NCBI RefSeq assembly: GCF_016804325.1
Contig: NZ_CP043627.1
Location: 486,001-550,000, forward strand
Source of the DNA: Methylobacterium aquaticum
GTDB taxonomy: Bacteria; Pseudomonadota; Alphaproteobacteria; Rhizobiales; Beijerinckiaceae
Direction: 5' to 3'
Length of the DNA: 64,000 nucleotides
The notes under the pieces were generated by a model. The model did no database searches, was not told the DNA's origin, and was given only the letters and a program-made list of their open reading frames with translations. Within the stretch, counting starts at the first letter, position 1. The number at the start of each line of letters is the position of its first letter. Shown here one piece after another: positions 54,870 to 64,000 of the stretch. Both the position numbers and the translations under genes were made by a program.

Positions 54870-55547
54870 TCAGCCGCGCACATCCCCCTCTCCCCGCGCC
54901 AGTCCCCGCTCCATCAGATCGAGATGCCCCTCCAGATAGGCCGCGCCGTCCAGGGCGTGGTCGTCGCCGAACATCAGCCGCCAGGTGCAGGCCATGATGA
55001 CGGGAGCGAAGAGCAGGTGGGGAAACTCTTCCGCCGCGGAGGGGCGGAACTCGCCCCGCTCGATCCCGTAGCGCACGACCCGGCGCAGGGCCTCCACCTC
55101 CGGGCCGATCACCTCGGCGCGCCAGCGCTCGACGACGTCGGGAAAGCGGCTGACCTCGGCCAGGAGCATCCGGATGATCTCGCGGGTGCGCCGGTCCTCG
55201 ACCATCTGCGCGTATTCGAAGGTGAAGTGCGAGCGCAGGATCGCCATCGCGGGACCCTGCGGGGCGGCGGTGAGCGCCGCCAGGTGTTCGCGCGAGGGGC
55301 GGCTCATCTCCCGCATCGTGGCGAGAAACAGGTCCTCCTTGCTCGGGAAGTACAGGTAGATCGTGCCCTTGGTGATCCCGGCCCGGGCCGCCACGTCGTC
55401 GAGCTTGGTCGCGGCGAAGCCCGAGCGGGCGAATTCCTCGAACGCCGCCTCCACGATCTCGCCGGGCCGCTCCTCCTTGCGCCGCCGCCGCGGTCCCGCG
55501 GGCACCGTCTTACCTCCGATCACGCCCTTGCCCGCACTCGCCATCAT
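54870..55547 (-). CDS. TetR/AcrR regulator of the divergent RND efflux operon (inferred)
   Basis: 225 residues from ATG 55547 (or 55544). The N-terminal helix-turn-helix reads KLDDVAARAGITKGTIYLYF followed by PSKEDLFLATM. The C-terminal domain is helical with a ligand pocket (EFPHLLFAPVIMACTWRLMF) as in AcrR-type efflux repressors. The basic segment GPRRRRKEERPGEI lies just before the HTH. A palindrome right before its start (55556-55574) faces the divergent small membrane gene and the RND operon, so it probably represses both and itself. Confidence 0.92.
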   Translation of the reverse strand: MMASAGKGVIGGKTVPAGPRRRRKEERPGEIVEAAFEEFARSGFAATKLDDVAARAGITKGTIYLYFPSKEDLFLATMREMSRPSREHLAALTAAPQGPAMAILRSHFTFEYAQMVEDRRTREIIRMLLAEVSRFPDVVERWRAEVIGPEVEALRRVVRYGIERGEFRPSAAEEFPHLLFAPVIMACTWRLMFGDDHALDGAAYLEGHLDLMERGLARGEGDVRG

Positions 55548-55555
55548 GCACCTTA

Positions 55556-55574
55556 TTGACTGTCTGGTCAGTTA
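55556..55574. promoter_or_regulatory. AcrR-type operator candidate
   Basis: TTGACTGTCTGGTCAGTTA contains the quasi-palindrome TGACTG-6 nt-CAGTTA (one mismatch). The TGACTG/GGTCA pattern is typical of TetR/AcrR sites controlling efflux operons. It lies 9 bp from the TetR start. Confidence 0.6.
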
Positions 55575-55613
55575 TTAGTACGAAGCGGGCGTCGCCTTCA
55601 AGGAGCGCGCGCC

Positions 55614-55868
55614 ATGGCCCGCACGGTGATGTGTCCGTCCCGCAGAACCGCGCCGCACCGGCCCGGGTTCACCCGCCTGGCCAACGGCCTCGCCCTCCAG
55701 GCGCCGCCGGTGGAGCGCGCCCGTCCGCTGCTGCCGGGCCGCGTGCCGCTCTCCGCCGTCGCGCTCCTGCTCTTCGCGCTCGCCGGCTGGGCCGGCCTGC
55801 TGGCCTGGACCCGGCCCGACCCGGCGGCGCCGTGCGCCTCGTGCCTGTCCGCGCCGGGCCAGACCTGA
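55614..55868 (+). CDS. Small single-helix membrane protein (possible gene)
   Basis: 84 residues from ATG 55614 with GGAG about 20 bases upstream. One membrane helix (VPLSAVALLLFALAGWAGLL, about 46-65) and a short tail with two cysteines (CASCLSAPG). It lies between the TetR operator and the RND operon on the same strand as the operon. No family is recognised; it might be a small accessory protein of the pump or not translated at all. Confidence 0.4.
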   Translation: MARTVMCPSRRTAPHRPGFTRLANGLALQAPPVERARPLLPGRVPLSAVALLLFALAGWAGLLAWTRPDPAAPCASCLSAPGQT

Positions 55869-56057
55869 CGCGATCACCCATTCCCGGTTCGCCCCGGCAC
55901 GATGCCGGGGTGCCCCCACAGATGCGGTGACGGCCTCCCCCCGGAGACCGCGCCGCATCTGGAAGGAGCGGCCGCATCCGCCCCCTCGCGGCCGCTCCTT
56001 CACATGATCTTTCTTATGCTACGGCATCTCCAGGCTCGACCCTTGCGCACGCCCCTC

Positions 56058-57203
56058 ATGAGACCCATCCCGATCCGGCGGGGCGCCGCCGGCCTCGCCG
56101 CCCTGCTCCTCGCGAGCTCCTCCCTCGCCGCGGCGCCCGCCTCCGCCCAGGAGACGGGCCAGGAGACGCGTCAGGAGACGCGCAGCCCGACGGCGAAGCC
56201 CGCGGATGCGCTGGCTCAGGTCCGGGTGGTCGCCGCCGCCCTCGCGCCGGTCTCCGAGCGGGTCGTCCTGACCGGCGACATCCAGGCCAAGTTCCTGAGC
56301 AACATCGCGTTCCGGGTCAGCGGCAAGATCCAGGAGCGCCTGGTCGAGGTCGGCGAGCACGTCACCGCCGACCAGGTGCTGGCCCGGCTCGAGCCGCAGG
56401 AGCAGCAGGTCAACGTCGACACCGCGCAGGCCGCGCTCGCCTCGGCCGAGGCCCTGCTGACCCAGGCGAAGGTGAGCTTCGAGCGCCAGCAATCGCTGAT
56501 GCGCAGCGGCTACACCACTCGCACCGCCTACGACCAGGCCGAGCAGACCCTGCGCACCACCCAGGCCTCGGTCGAATCCGCCAAGGCGGCGCTCGGCAAT
56601 GCCCGCGAGCAATTCTCCTACACCGAGCTGAAGACCGGGGTCGCCGGCATGATCACGGCGCGCAACGCCGAGGCCGGCCAGGTGGTGCAGTCCGGCCAGA
56701 CCGTGTTCACCCTGGCCCAGGACGGGCCGCGCGACGCGGTGTTCATCGTCTCCGAGACGCTGCTCGCCGAGCCGCCGGAGGGCAAGACGATCGACATCAT
56801 CCTCCTGTCCGATCCGCGGGTGCGCACCACCGGTACCGTGCGGGAGATCTCGCCGGCGGTCGATCCGTCCTCCGGCGGCGTGCGGGTGAAGATCGGGCTC
56901 TCCAAGGTCCCGCCCGAGATGTCGCTCGGCGCGACCGTGGCGGGAATCGGCCAGATCCGGACCCGGCCGGCGGTCTCGCTGCCCTGGAGCGCGCTGTTCC
57001 GCTGGCAGGACCGACCGGCGGTCTGGGTGCTCGATCCGGGAAGCGGCACCGTCGCGCCCAAGACCGTGGCGATCGAGCGCTATGCCGGCTCGGCCATCGT
57101 CCTGTCGGACGGCATCGCGCCGGGCGAGCGGGTCGTGGTGGCCGGCATCCAGCTCCTGCGTCCCGGCCAGAAGGTCGCGGTGGTCGGGGACAACACCCAA
57201 TGA
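56058..57203 (+). CDS. RND efflux periplasmic adaptor (membrane fusion protein) 1
   Basis: 381 residues from ATG 56058 (in-frame ATGs at 56004 and 56016 are alternatives; none has a clear ribosome site). A signal peptide (RRGAAGLAALLLASSSLAAA) is followed by a QET repeat, a barrel-sandwich domain (NIAFRVSGKIQERLVEVGEH), an alpha hairpin (YDQAEQTLRTTQASVESAKA) and the second lipoyl half with VAGMITARNAEAGQVVQSGQ, then a beta-barrel and membrane-proximal domain. It links the pump at the inner membrane to an outer-membrane channel. Its stop overlaps the next start by 4 bp. Confidence 0.92.
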   Translation: MRPIPIRRGAAGLAALLLASSSLAAAPASAQETGQETRQETRSPTAKPADALAQVRVVAAALAPVSERVVLTGDIQAKFLSNIAFRVSGKIQERLVEVGEHVTADQVLARLEPQEQQVNVDTAQAALASAEALLTQAKVSFERQQSLMRSGYTTRTAYDQAEQTLRTTQASVESAKAALGNAREQFSYTELKTGVAGMITARNAEAGQVVQSGQTVFTLAQDGPRDAVFIVSETLLAEPPEGKTIDIILLSDPRVRTTGTVREISPAVDPSSGGVRVKIGLSKVPPEMSLGATVAGIGQIRTRPAVSLPWSALFRWQDRPAVWVLDPGSGTVAPKTVAIERYAGSAIVLSDGIAPGERVVVAGIQLLRPGQKVAVVGDNTQ

Positions 57204-58308
57204 CGTCCGTCCCCCTCCGCATCCCCGCCCGCCTGCCGGCCTTCACGGTCCTCCTCGCCCTGGCGGCCTGCCAGGAGAAGAAAGCCGAGGCGCCGCCTCC
57301 GGTGCGCCCGGTCCTCGTCACCAAGGTCGAGGTCCGCACCGCCGAGACCTTCGGCCCCTTCGCCGGCACGGTCGAGCCGCGCTACCAGACGCAGGCCGGA
57401 TTCCGGGTGCCGGGCCGGATGGTCGCCCGCGACGTCTATGTCGGCGACCTGGTGCCGAAGGGCGCGCGGCTCGCCGCCCTCGATCCGACCGTGCTGCAAT
57501 TCGCCGTCACCCGGGCCCGGGCCGACGTGACCGACGTCGAGGCGCAGCTCGCCAATGTCAGCGCCGTCGAGGCGCGCCAGCGTACCCTGTACGAGGGCGG
57601 CAACGTCACCCAGGCCGCCCTCGACGCCGCGGTGGCGAGCCGCGACACCGCGGCGGCGCGCCTGGCCCAGGCCCGGGCCGCCCTCCAGAAGGCGACGGAC
57701 GAGCTCGGCTACGCCACCCTGAAGGCCGATGTCGACGGGGTGGTGACCGCCTGGAACGCCGAGATCGGCCAGGTGGTGAGCGCCGGCCAGGCCGTGGTGA
57801 CGCTCGCCCGCCCCGACATCCGCGAGGCGGTGGTCGACATCCCGGACGGGCTGATGGCCGGCATCAAGGCCGGCACCGCCTTCACGGTGACGCTCCAGGC
57901 CGCCCCGACCATCACCGCGACGGGCCGGGTGCGCGAGATCGGGCCGCTCGCCGACCCGGCGACCCGCACCCGCCGGGTGCGGATGACGCTCGTCGACCCG
58001 CCCGAGGCCTTCCGGCTCGGCACCACCATCACGGTCGCCCTCGAGCGCGCCACCCCGCCGCACATCACCCTGCCGGCGACCGCCCTGCTCCGGGCGGAGG
58101 ACCGCACCAGCGTCTGGGTCGTCGCGCCCGACGGCCAATCGGTCTCGCGCCGCGACGTCACGGTGGTCCCCCCGCGGATACGCCGGCCCCCGACGAGGCG
58201 AGCGTGACGCTGAGCGGCGGCGTCACCGCCGGCGAGACCGTGGTGGTGGCGGGCGTCCACAGCCTGAAGGACGGCCAGGCGGTCCGCCTCGCCGCCTCGG
58301 GGCTCTGA
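57200..58308 (+). CDS. RND efflux periplasmic adaptor 2 (lipoprotein), frameshifted near the end
   Basis: Starts with ATG 57200 inside the previous stop. Lipoprotein signal with lipobox LALAAC, then adaptor domains: barrel-sandwich (TQAGFRVPGRMVARDVYVGD), hairpin (EARQRTLYEGGNVTQAALDA), VDGVVTAWNAEIGQVVSAGQ, and the beta-barrel. As given, the frame ends in an Arg/Pro tail at 58207. Adding one C to the six-C run at 58168-58173 continues it in the natural form (ADTPAPDEASVTLSGGVTAG, then VAGVHSLKDGQAVRLAASGL) to 58308. Two adaptors with one permease is a known arrangement in Rhizobiales and implies a heteromeric adaptor ring. Confidence 0.9.
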
Positions 58309-58384
58309 CCGCCTTCCGAACCCATCCCATGCGCGGCCCTACGGCCCGCCCCCTGAAAAACCGCTCAGCGCGAGGCCGCGCCCG

Positions 58385-61300
58385 ATGAAGTCGTTCAACC
58401 TCTCCGAATGGGCGCTGTCGCACCGCTCCTTCGTCTGGTTCCTGATGGTGGTGGCGATCGTCGCCGGCGCGATGTCCTATCGCAAGCTCGGCCGCGAGGA
58501 GGACCCGGCCTTCGCGATCAAGACCATGGTGGTGCAGGCGGTCTGGCCCGGCGCCACCATCGGCGACACCCTCGACCAGGTCACCGACCGGATCGAGAAG
58601 GAGGTGCAGCAGATCAGCGCCGTGGACTACACGCGGAGCTACACCACGCCCGGCCAGGCGACGGTGTTCGTCAACCTGCGCGACACGACCCCACCGCAGA
58701 CGATCCCGTGGCTGTTCTACCAGGTGCGCAAGCGCCTCGGCGACATCAAGGGCACCTTCCCGCAGGGGATGCAGGGCCCGTTCTTCAACGACGAGTTCGG
58801 CGACGTGTTCGGCAACGTCTACGCCTTCACGGCCGACGGGCTGTCGATGCGCCAGCTCCGCGACTACGTCGAGCAGGTCCGCACCCGGATCATCAAGGTG
58901 CCGAGCATCGGCAAGACCCAGATCATCGGCGCCCAGAACGAGGTGATCTATCTCGACTTCTCGACCCGCAAGCTCGCCGGCCTCGGCGTCGACGTGCAGT
59001 CGCTGATCAAGACGCTTCAGGCGCAGAACGCGGTGGCGCCGTCCGGCGTGATCCAGGCCGGGCCGGAGCGGGTCTCGGTCCGGGTCGGCGGCCAGTTCAC
59101 CGACGAGAACAGCCTGAAGGCGATCAACCTGCGGGTCAACGACCGCTTCTTCCGCCTCTCGGACGTGGCCGAGATCTCGCGCGGCTATGCCGATCCGCCC
59201 GAGGCGCTGTTCCGCTACAATGGCCGGCCGGCAATCGGGCTCGCCATCGCCATGCAGCAGAGCGGCAACCTGCTCGAATTCGGCGAGGCCCTGAAGTCGC
59301 GGATGCGCCAGGTCGAGGCCGAGCTGCCCGTGGGCGTGGGCATCCACCTCGTCTCGGACCAGCCGCGGATCGTCGAGGAGGCGGTCGGCGGCTTCACCAA
59401 GGCGCTCGTCGAGGCGGTGGTGATCGTGCTCGTGGTCTCGTTCCTGAGCCTCGGGATGCGGGCCGGCCTCGTGGTCTCGTTCTCGATCCCGCTGGTCCTC
59501 GCCATCGTGTTCGTCATCATGGAGGTGATGGGGGTCACGCTGCAGCGCATCTCGCTCGGGGCGCTGATCATCGCGCTCGGCCTCCTCGTCGACGACGCGA
59601 TGATCACCGTCGAGATGATGGTGGCGCGGCTGGAGGCCGGCGACAGCCTGCACAAGGCCGCGACCTTCGCCTATACCTCGACCGCCTTCCCGATGCTCAC
59701 CGGCACGCTCGTCACCGTGGCGGGCTTCCTGCCGATCGGCTTCAACGGCTCGGCGGCGGGCGAGTACACCTACTCGCTGTTCGTGGTGATCGCCGCCTCG
59801 CTCCTCGTCTCCTGGGTGGTGGCGGTCCTGTTCGCGCCGCTCATCGGCGTGAAGATCCTGCCGAAGACCATGAAGGGCCACCACGACAAGCCGAGCCGCC
59901 TGCTCAATGCCTTCAGGGCGCTGCTGCTGCCGGCGATGCGCTTCCGTTGGATCACCGTGGCCACGTGCGTCGGCCTCCTCGGGCTCGCGGTGGTCGGCAT
60001 GGGCCACGTGCAGCAGCAATTCTTCCCGGCCTCCGACCGGCCCGAGGTACTGGTCGACATGACCCTGCCGCAGAATGCCAGCATCGCCGAGACCAGGGCG
60101 CAGATGGACCGGTTCGAGGAGGCCCTGAAGGGCGACCCCGAGATCAAGCGCTGGAGTTCCTATGTCGGGCAGGGCGCGATCCGGTTCTACCTGCCCCTCG
60201 ACCAGCAGCTCTCGAACGCGTTCTTCGGCCAGATCGTGATCGAGACCGTGTCGCTGGAAGCCCGCGACCGCACCATGGCGCGGCTGAACGCGCTCGCCCG
60301 GCGCGACTTCGTCGGCACCGACGTGTTCGTGCATCCCCTCGACCTCGGCCCCCGGTCGGCCGGCCGATCCAGTACCGGATCAGCGGTCCCGACCTCCAGG
60401 TGGTGCGGGCGCAGGCCCTCAAGCTCGCCAACGTGGTGGCGCAGAACCCGCATGTCGGCCTGCCGACCTTCGACTGGAACGAGCCCGGCAAGGTGCTGCG
60501 GGTCGAGATCCTGCAGGACAAGGCGCGCCAGCTCGGCGTGACCTCGCAGGACATCGCCGGCATCCTCAACGGCGTGGTCGGCGGCACCACGATCACCCAG
60601 GTCCGCGACGCGATCTACCTCGTCGACGTGGTCGGCCGGGCGCAGGGGCCGGAGCGGCGCTCCGTCGACACGCTCCAGAGTCTGCAGGTGCCGACCGCCG
60701 GCGGCGCGACGGTGCCGCTCCTCGCCTTCGCGCGGATCCACTACGACCTCGAACAGCCGATCGTCTGGCGCCGCGACCGGATGCCGACCATCACGGTGCG
60801 CGCCTCGATCACCGACGCGACCCAGCCGCCGACCGTCGTGGCGGCGCTGGACCCCGCCATGGCGCAGTTCCGCGCCGAGCTTCCCGCCGGCTACGACCTC
60901 GCCACCGGCGGCGCCGTGGAGGAGAGCGCCAAGGGACAGGGGCCGATCGCCGCGGTGGTGCCGGTGATGCTGCTGGTGATGGCCTTCTTCCTGATGGTGC
61001 AGCTCCAGAGCCTCCAGAAGCTGTTCCTGGTGTCGAGCGTGGCGCCGCTGGGTCTCATCGGCGTCGTCGCGGCCCTGCTGCCGTCCGGCGCGCCGATGGG
61101 CTTCGTGGCGATCCTCGGCATCCTGGCGCTGATCGGCATCATCATCCGCAACGCGGTGATCCTCGTCACCCAGATCGACGAGTTCGAGGCGGAGGGCATG
61201 AACCCCTGGGACGCGGTGGTGGAGGCGACCTGCCACCGCATGCGCCCGATCCTGCTCACCGCGGCGGCGGCGAGCCTCGGCATGGTGCCGATCGCCCGCG

Positions 61301-61452
61301 AGGTCTTCTGGGGGCCGATGGCCTACGCGATGATCGGCGGCATCATCGCGGCGACCTTCCTGACCCTGTTCTTCCTGCCGGCGCTCTATGTCGGCTGGTA
61401 CCGGATCCGGCCGCAGAAGACGGGCGAGGCACACGCGCAGGCCGGGGCGTGA
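58385..61452 (+). CDS. RND efflux permease (AcrB/MexF family), frameshifted
   Basis: About 1,023 residues when joined. From ATG 58385 (MKSFNLSEWALSHRSFVWFL) it shows helix 1, the first porter domain (WPGATIGDTLDQVTDRIEKE), the helix 2-6 block with the proton-relay aspartates in GLLVDDAMITVEMMV, and the start of the second porter domain. At 60349-60353 the frame is lost; one C more in that run restores PVGRPIQYRISGPDLQVVRA. The second half is in frame 1 to the stop at 61452, with LALIGIIIRNAVILVTQIDE and ATCHRMRPILLTAAAASLGM. It is the proton-driven inner-membrane pump. No outer-membrane factor gene follows. Confidence 0.94.
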
Positions 61453-61673
61453 TCGGGGCGCGAGGCGGCGCATGCCCGACAGGGCATGGGCGTCCGGGCC
61501 GGTATGGGCGCCCGGACATGCGACGAAGCCGTGAATAATCCGGGGCGGCCGACAACCTCCGCTGGTCCCCCGGCATCTCCCTGCGTAAGCTGCGCGGCAC
61601 GCCAGGAGACGAGCCGGTTCGCGAACCGAGGGTGACGAATCCGGGTTCGCGCGCCGAGACAGAAGACGACCCG

Positions 61674-62939
61674 ATGACCTCCGCGACACCGGGCCCCGCG
61701 CAGCAAGCCGCGCCCGTGACCTTCGATACGCGGCTCGAAGGCCTGACCCGGCTGGCCCTCAAGGGCTTCCTGCTCTCGCTCGTGACCTTCGGCGTCTACC
61801 GGTTCTGGTACATGACCGACCTGCGGCGGTTCTTCTGGAGCCGCACCGCCCTCGACGGGTCGCCGGCCGAGTATACCGGCACCGGCAGGGAACTGTTTCT
61901 CGGTTTCCTGGTGGCGCTCGTGCTCCTGGTGCCGGTCTATCTCGGCCTGTTCGCGATCTCCCTGGCGTTCCCTCGGCTGGCGCCGTTCTCGGTGGTGATC
62001 TCCTTCGTCACCCTGTTCGTGCTGGGGCAATACGCCCTCTATCGCGGGCGCCGCTACCGGGCGATGCGCACGCTGTGGCGCGGCATCCGGCTCGGCCAGG
62101 ACGGCTCGGCCTCCGTTTACGCGGCACGGGCGGCGGGCTGGTGGCTTCTCGTCTCTCTGACCTTCGGGCTGGCCTTTCCGTTCATGCAGGCAAGCCAGGA
62201 GCGCTACCGCATCGACCACACCCTGATCGGCACGAGCCGGCTGAACTCGGAGGCGCGCGGGCGCAAGCTGCTGGGACCGTGGCTGCTGGTCTACCTCGTG
62301 GGGCTCGGACCGCTGATCGGGCTCGGCCTCGCGCTCCTGGCCGCGTCCGATTTCTCCCTGCCGACCGACCTGATGGTGCCGAAGCCGGGCGGCAAGGCGG
62401 GCGAGACGATCCTCAACCCCGCCTATGCCGGCACGACGATCGGCCGCCTGACGACCGCCCTGTTCGTCGCCACCCTGGTCTGCATCCCGGCGGCGTTCCT
62501 GCTGATCCCGTATTACCGGGCCCGTGAGACCCGCGCCTTCGCGGGCGCGGTGCGCCTCGGCGGCGTGCGCCTCGCCTCGACCCTGCGGGCCCGCGCCCTC
62601 TATGTCCCCTACATACTCTACGCGCTGTCGCTCGTCGGCCTCCTGCTCGTCCTCGGCCTGGTCGGCGGCCTCCTGGCCCTGGCCGCGCAGCGATCGGGCC
62701 TCGGCGTGGTCCACTGGCTCATCGTCCTGGCCTACTTCGCCGTCGCCCCCCTGAGCGCGGTCCTCCATGTCCGCCTGGTGCAGGCATGGACCTGGGAGGC
62801 GGTCGCGACGAGCCTGACGATCGTCAACCCGGAGGAACTCTCGGCGATCCTGGCCGCGGCCCGGGGCGCCAGCAGCGGCTTGCAGGAAGGCCTTGCCGAC
62901 GCGCTCGATGTCGGCGGCGCGCTCCAGATCGGGTTCTGA
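61674..62939 (+). CDS. YjgN-family (DUF898) membrane protein
   Basis: 421 residues from ATG 61674; a GTG 42 bases upstream is possible. It shows the DUF898 repeat with several membrane helices: LKGFLLSLVTFGVYRFWYMT (twice the LxxxTxGxYxPW-like pattern), YTGTGRELFLGFLVALVLLV, RYRAMRTLWRGIRLGQDGSA and WLLVSLTFGLAFPFMQASQE. The function of YjgN proteins is unknown; the fixed association with an M48 metallopeptidase seen here (3-bp gap) is frequent and suggests a shared membrane-quality-control role. The frame is complete and uninterrupted. Confidence 0.9.
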   Translation: MTSATPGPAQQAAPVTFDTRLEGLTRLALKGFLLSLVTFGVYRFWYMTDLRRFFWSRTALDGSPAEYTGTGRELFLGFLVALVLLVPVYLGLFAISLAFPRLAPFSVVISFVTLFVLGQYALYRGRRYRAMRTLWRGIRLGQDGSASVYAARAAGWWLLVSLTFGLAFPFMQASQERYRIDHTLIGTSRLNSEARGRKLLGPWLLVYLVGLGPLIGLGLALLAASDFSLPTDLMVPKPGGKAGETILNPAYAGTTIGRLTTALFVATLVCIPAAFLLIPYYRARETRAFAGAVRLGGVRLASTLRARALYVPYILYALSLVGLLLVLGLVGGLLALAAQRSGLGVVHWLIVLAYFAVAPLSAVLHVRLVQAWTWEAVATSLTIVNPEELSAILAAARGASSGLQEGLADALDVGGALQIGF

Positions 62940-62942
62940 GCG

Positions 62943-64000
62943 GTGACGGAGAAGCGGCCAGAGCCCCCCGCCATCGAGACCGACGGGCGCTACTTCGACG
63001 GCGTCAGCGCGCGGCCGCATCCGGTGCGGCTGCGCCTCGACACGCGGCTCCGGGCCATCGGCCCCGGGATCGCGGCGGATTGGGACCCGCTCGACCTCCG
63101 GGCGGCGGATTCGGTGCCGCCGCTGATGCGGGTGGGCCCCGCCTACGCGCCGGACCGGGTCGAATGCTCGGATGAAGGGCTTGCCGCCGCCCTGGCGGAA
63201 CGCTGCCCGGACCTGCGCCGGCGAGAGGGCGCAGGCGGCAACACGCGCCTCGTGCTCTGGTCCGCGGCGGCCGGGCTCTCGATCCTGCTCGTTGCGATCT
63301 TCGGTATCCCGTACCTGGCACGGCTGCTTGTCCCGCTCGTGCCGGATTCCATCGAGGCGCGCCTCGGTGCCGTGGTCGAGCCGCAGGTGGTGCGCCTCCT
63401 TGGACGGCCGCCGGTCTGCGCCGAGGGACCCGGGCGCGTCGCCCTCGACCGCCTCGTCGCCCGGCTCGTCGCCGGCCAAGGCCCCGATGGGGCGCTGCCG
63501 CCGGCTCTCGCTGTCACCGTGCGCCGCCACGAGATGGCCAACGCCTTCGCGCTGCCGGGCGCGCGGGTGATCCTTTTCTCGGGCCTGATCGCGCGGGCGA
63601 AGACGGCGGACGAGGTCGCGGCGGTGCTCGCCCACGAGCTCGGTCATGTCGGTGCGCGCGACCCGACCCGCTCTCTGATCCGAGCCTCCGGCACGTCGTT
63701 CCTGTTGAGCCTCGTGCTGGGCGACCTCACCGGTTCGACGGTGATCGTCGCGGTCGGCGAGGCTTTGCTCTCGGCGGGCTACAGCCGCGAGGCAGAGCGG
63801 GCGGCCGATACTGACGCGGTCGACCTGATGGTGCGTGCGGGTGGCAACGGCGCCGCCCTGGCCGACATCCTCGAGCGCATCGCCGCCGATGAACGCCGGG
63901 GCAGGCCTCTCGATCTCCTGCGCAGCCACCCTCTCACGACGGAGCGGGCTGCCACGATCCGGGCCCTCGCCGGCCGCGATGCGCCCAAGCAGCAGATCCT
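62943..64000 (+). CDS. M48-family zinc metallopeptidase, cut by the right edge
   Basis: Starts with GTG 62943, three bases after the DUF898 stop, and is open to the end (352 codons seen). N-terminal region ~95 residues, then a membrane helix (TRLVLWSAAAGLSILLVAIF), then the peptidase domain: ANAFALPGARVILFSGLIAR, the zinc motif AAVLAHELGHVGARDPTRS (HExxH as HELGH) and the third ligand glutamate in YSREAERAADTDAVDLM. M48 enzymes such as HtpX/YggG/BepA degrade damaged membrane or envelope proteins. Coupling to DUF898 implies both act on the same process. The end is missing. Confidence 0.92.
   Translation, partial: MTEKRPEPPAIETDGRYFDGVSARPHPVRLRLDTRLRAIGPGIAADWDPLDLRAADSVPPLMRVGPAYAPDRVECSDEGLAAALAERCPDLRRREGAGGNTRLVLWSAAAGLSILLVAIFGIPYLARLLVPLVPDSIEARLGAVVEPQVVRLLGRPPVCAEGPGRVALDRLVARLVAGQGPDGALPPALAVTVRRHEMANAFALPGARVILFSGLIARAKTADEVAAVLAHELGHVGARDPTRSLIRASGTSFLLSLVLGDLTGSTVIVAVGEALLSAGYSREAERAADTDAVDLMVRAGGNGAALADILERIAADERRGRPLDLLRSHPLTTERAATIRALAGRDAPKQQI

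Noticed and set aside
58223..60334. 703-codon open frame antisense to the RND permease
   Set aside because: His/Asp/Arg-rich composition without any motif; the plus strand holds a clear RND protein at the same place.
60349..60353. Programmed frameshift in the RND permease
   Set aside because: The same one-base loss occurs at six other unrelated runs, no slippery-site plus pseudoknot is evident, and the family needs no frameshift.
61386..63929. 847-codon open frame antisense to DUF898 and the M48 peptidase
   Set aside because: Composition is Gln/Arg/Gly/His-rich with no family; the sense genes carry full motifs.

Overview
The window is high-GC, densely coding bacterial DNA that looks like the chromosome of a motile alphaproteobacterium of the order Rhizobiales (Hyphomicrobiales), most likely Methylobacterium or a close relative. 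The pointers are a MotC-type motility protein next to MotB and FliF, a Tad/TadG-like pilus protein, a UPF0260 protein, DUF2336, a DUF1214/DUF1254 pair, many methyl-accepting chemotaxis proteins and very high third-position GC. The genus is an inference from gene content; no rRNA or other marker gene lies here.

Layout. 0-5 kb: flagellar/motor operon on the minus strand (fliF, fliH-like, motB, motC; motC runs off the left edge). 5-8.2 kb: a short-chain dehydrogenase and a chemotaxis receptor. 8.2-10.5 kb: an AT-richer accessory patch with one cysteine-rich secreted protein of unknown function. 10.5-19.4 kb: SDR plus PaaI-type thioesterase divergent from a TetR regulator, an L,D-transpeptidase, a TadG-like protein, a YeiH-type transporter, a HAD hydrolase and an FMN reductase. 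20-23.7 kb: second chemotaxis receptor and a Cache-GGDEF diguanylate cyclase. 23.7-31.4 kb: tandem gamma-carbonic-anhydrase-like protein, MoaE, AI-2E-type permease, GshB, UPF0260 protein and a class A penicillin-binding protein. 31.4-36.4 kb: accessory surface-glycan-like locus (methyltransferase, secreted tailspike-like protein, GT14 glycosyltransferase, CatB-like acetyltransferase), whose second half has strikingly low GC. 36.9-44.3 kb: DUF1214/DUF1254 pair, lipoprotein, DUF2336 protein, 2-oxoacid dehydrogenase E2, and DUF1007 plus a nickel/cobalt exporter. 44.4-53.5 kb: MBL hydrolase, a degenerate ABC protein, beta-carbonic anhydrase, third chemotaxis receptor and an MFS exporter. 53.7-64 kb: small secreted protein, hexapeptide protein, TetR regulator divergent from an RND efflux operon (two adaptors plus permease), DUF898 membrane protein and an M48 peptidase cut by the right edge.

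Two window-wide patterns stand out. First, seven genes are each broken by one missing base in a G or C homopolymer (fliH-like, a small membrane protein, E2, the ABC protein, beta-carbonic anhydrase, the second RND adaptor and the RND permease). The uniform pattern points to homopolymer under-calling in the assembly rather than seven pseudogenes. Second, intergenic spaces carry structured dispersed repeats: a ~125-bp element with TIR-like ends (two full copies and one decayed), a ~135-150 bp palindromic element (two copies with a covarying hairpin), and a perfect 56-bp palindrome at a stop codon.

No CRISPR array, rRNA, tRNA, prophage or intact insertion sequence was recognised.
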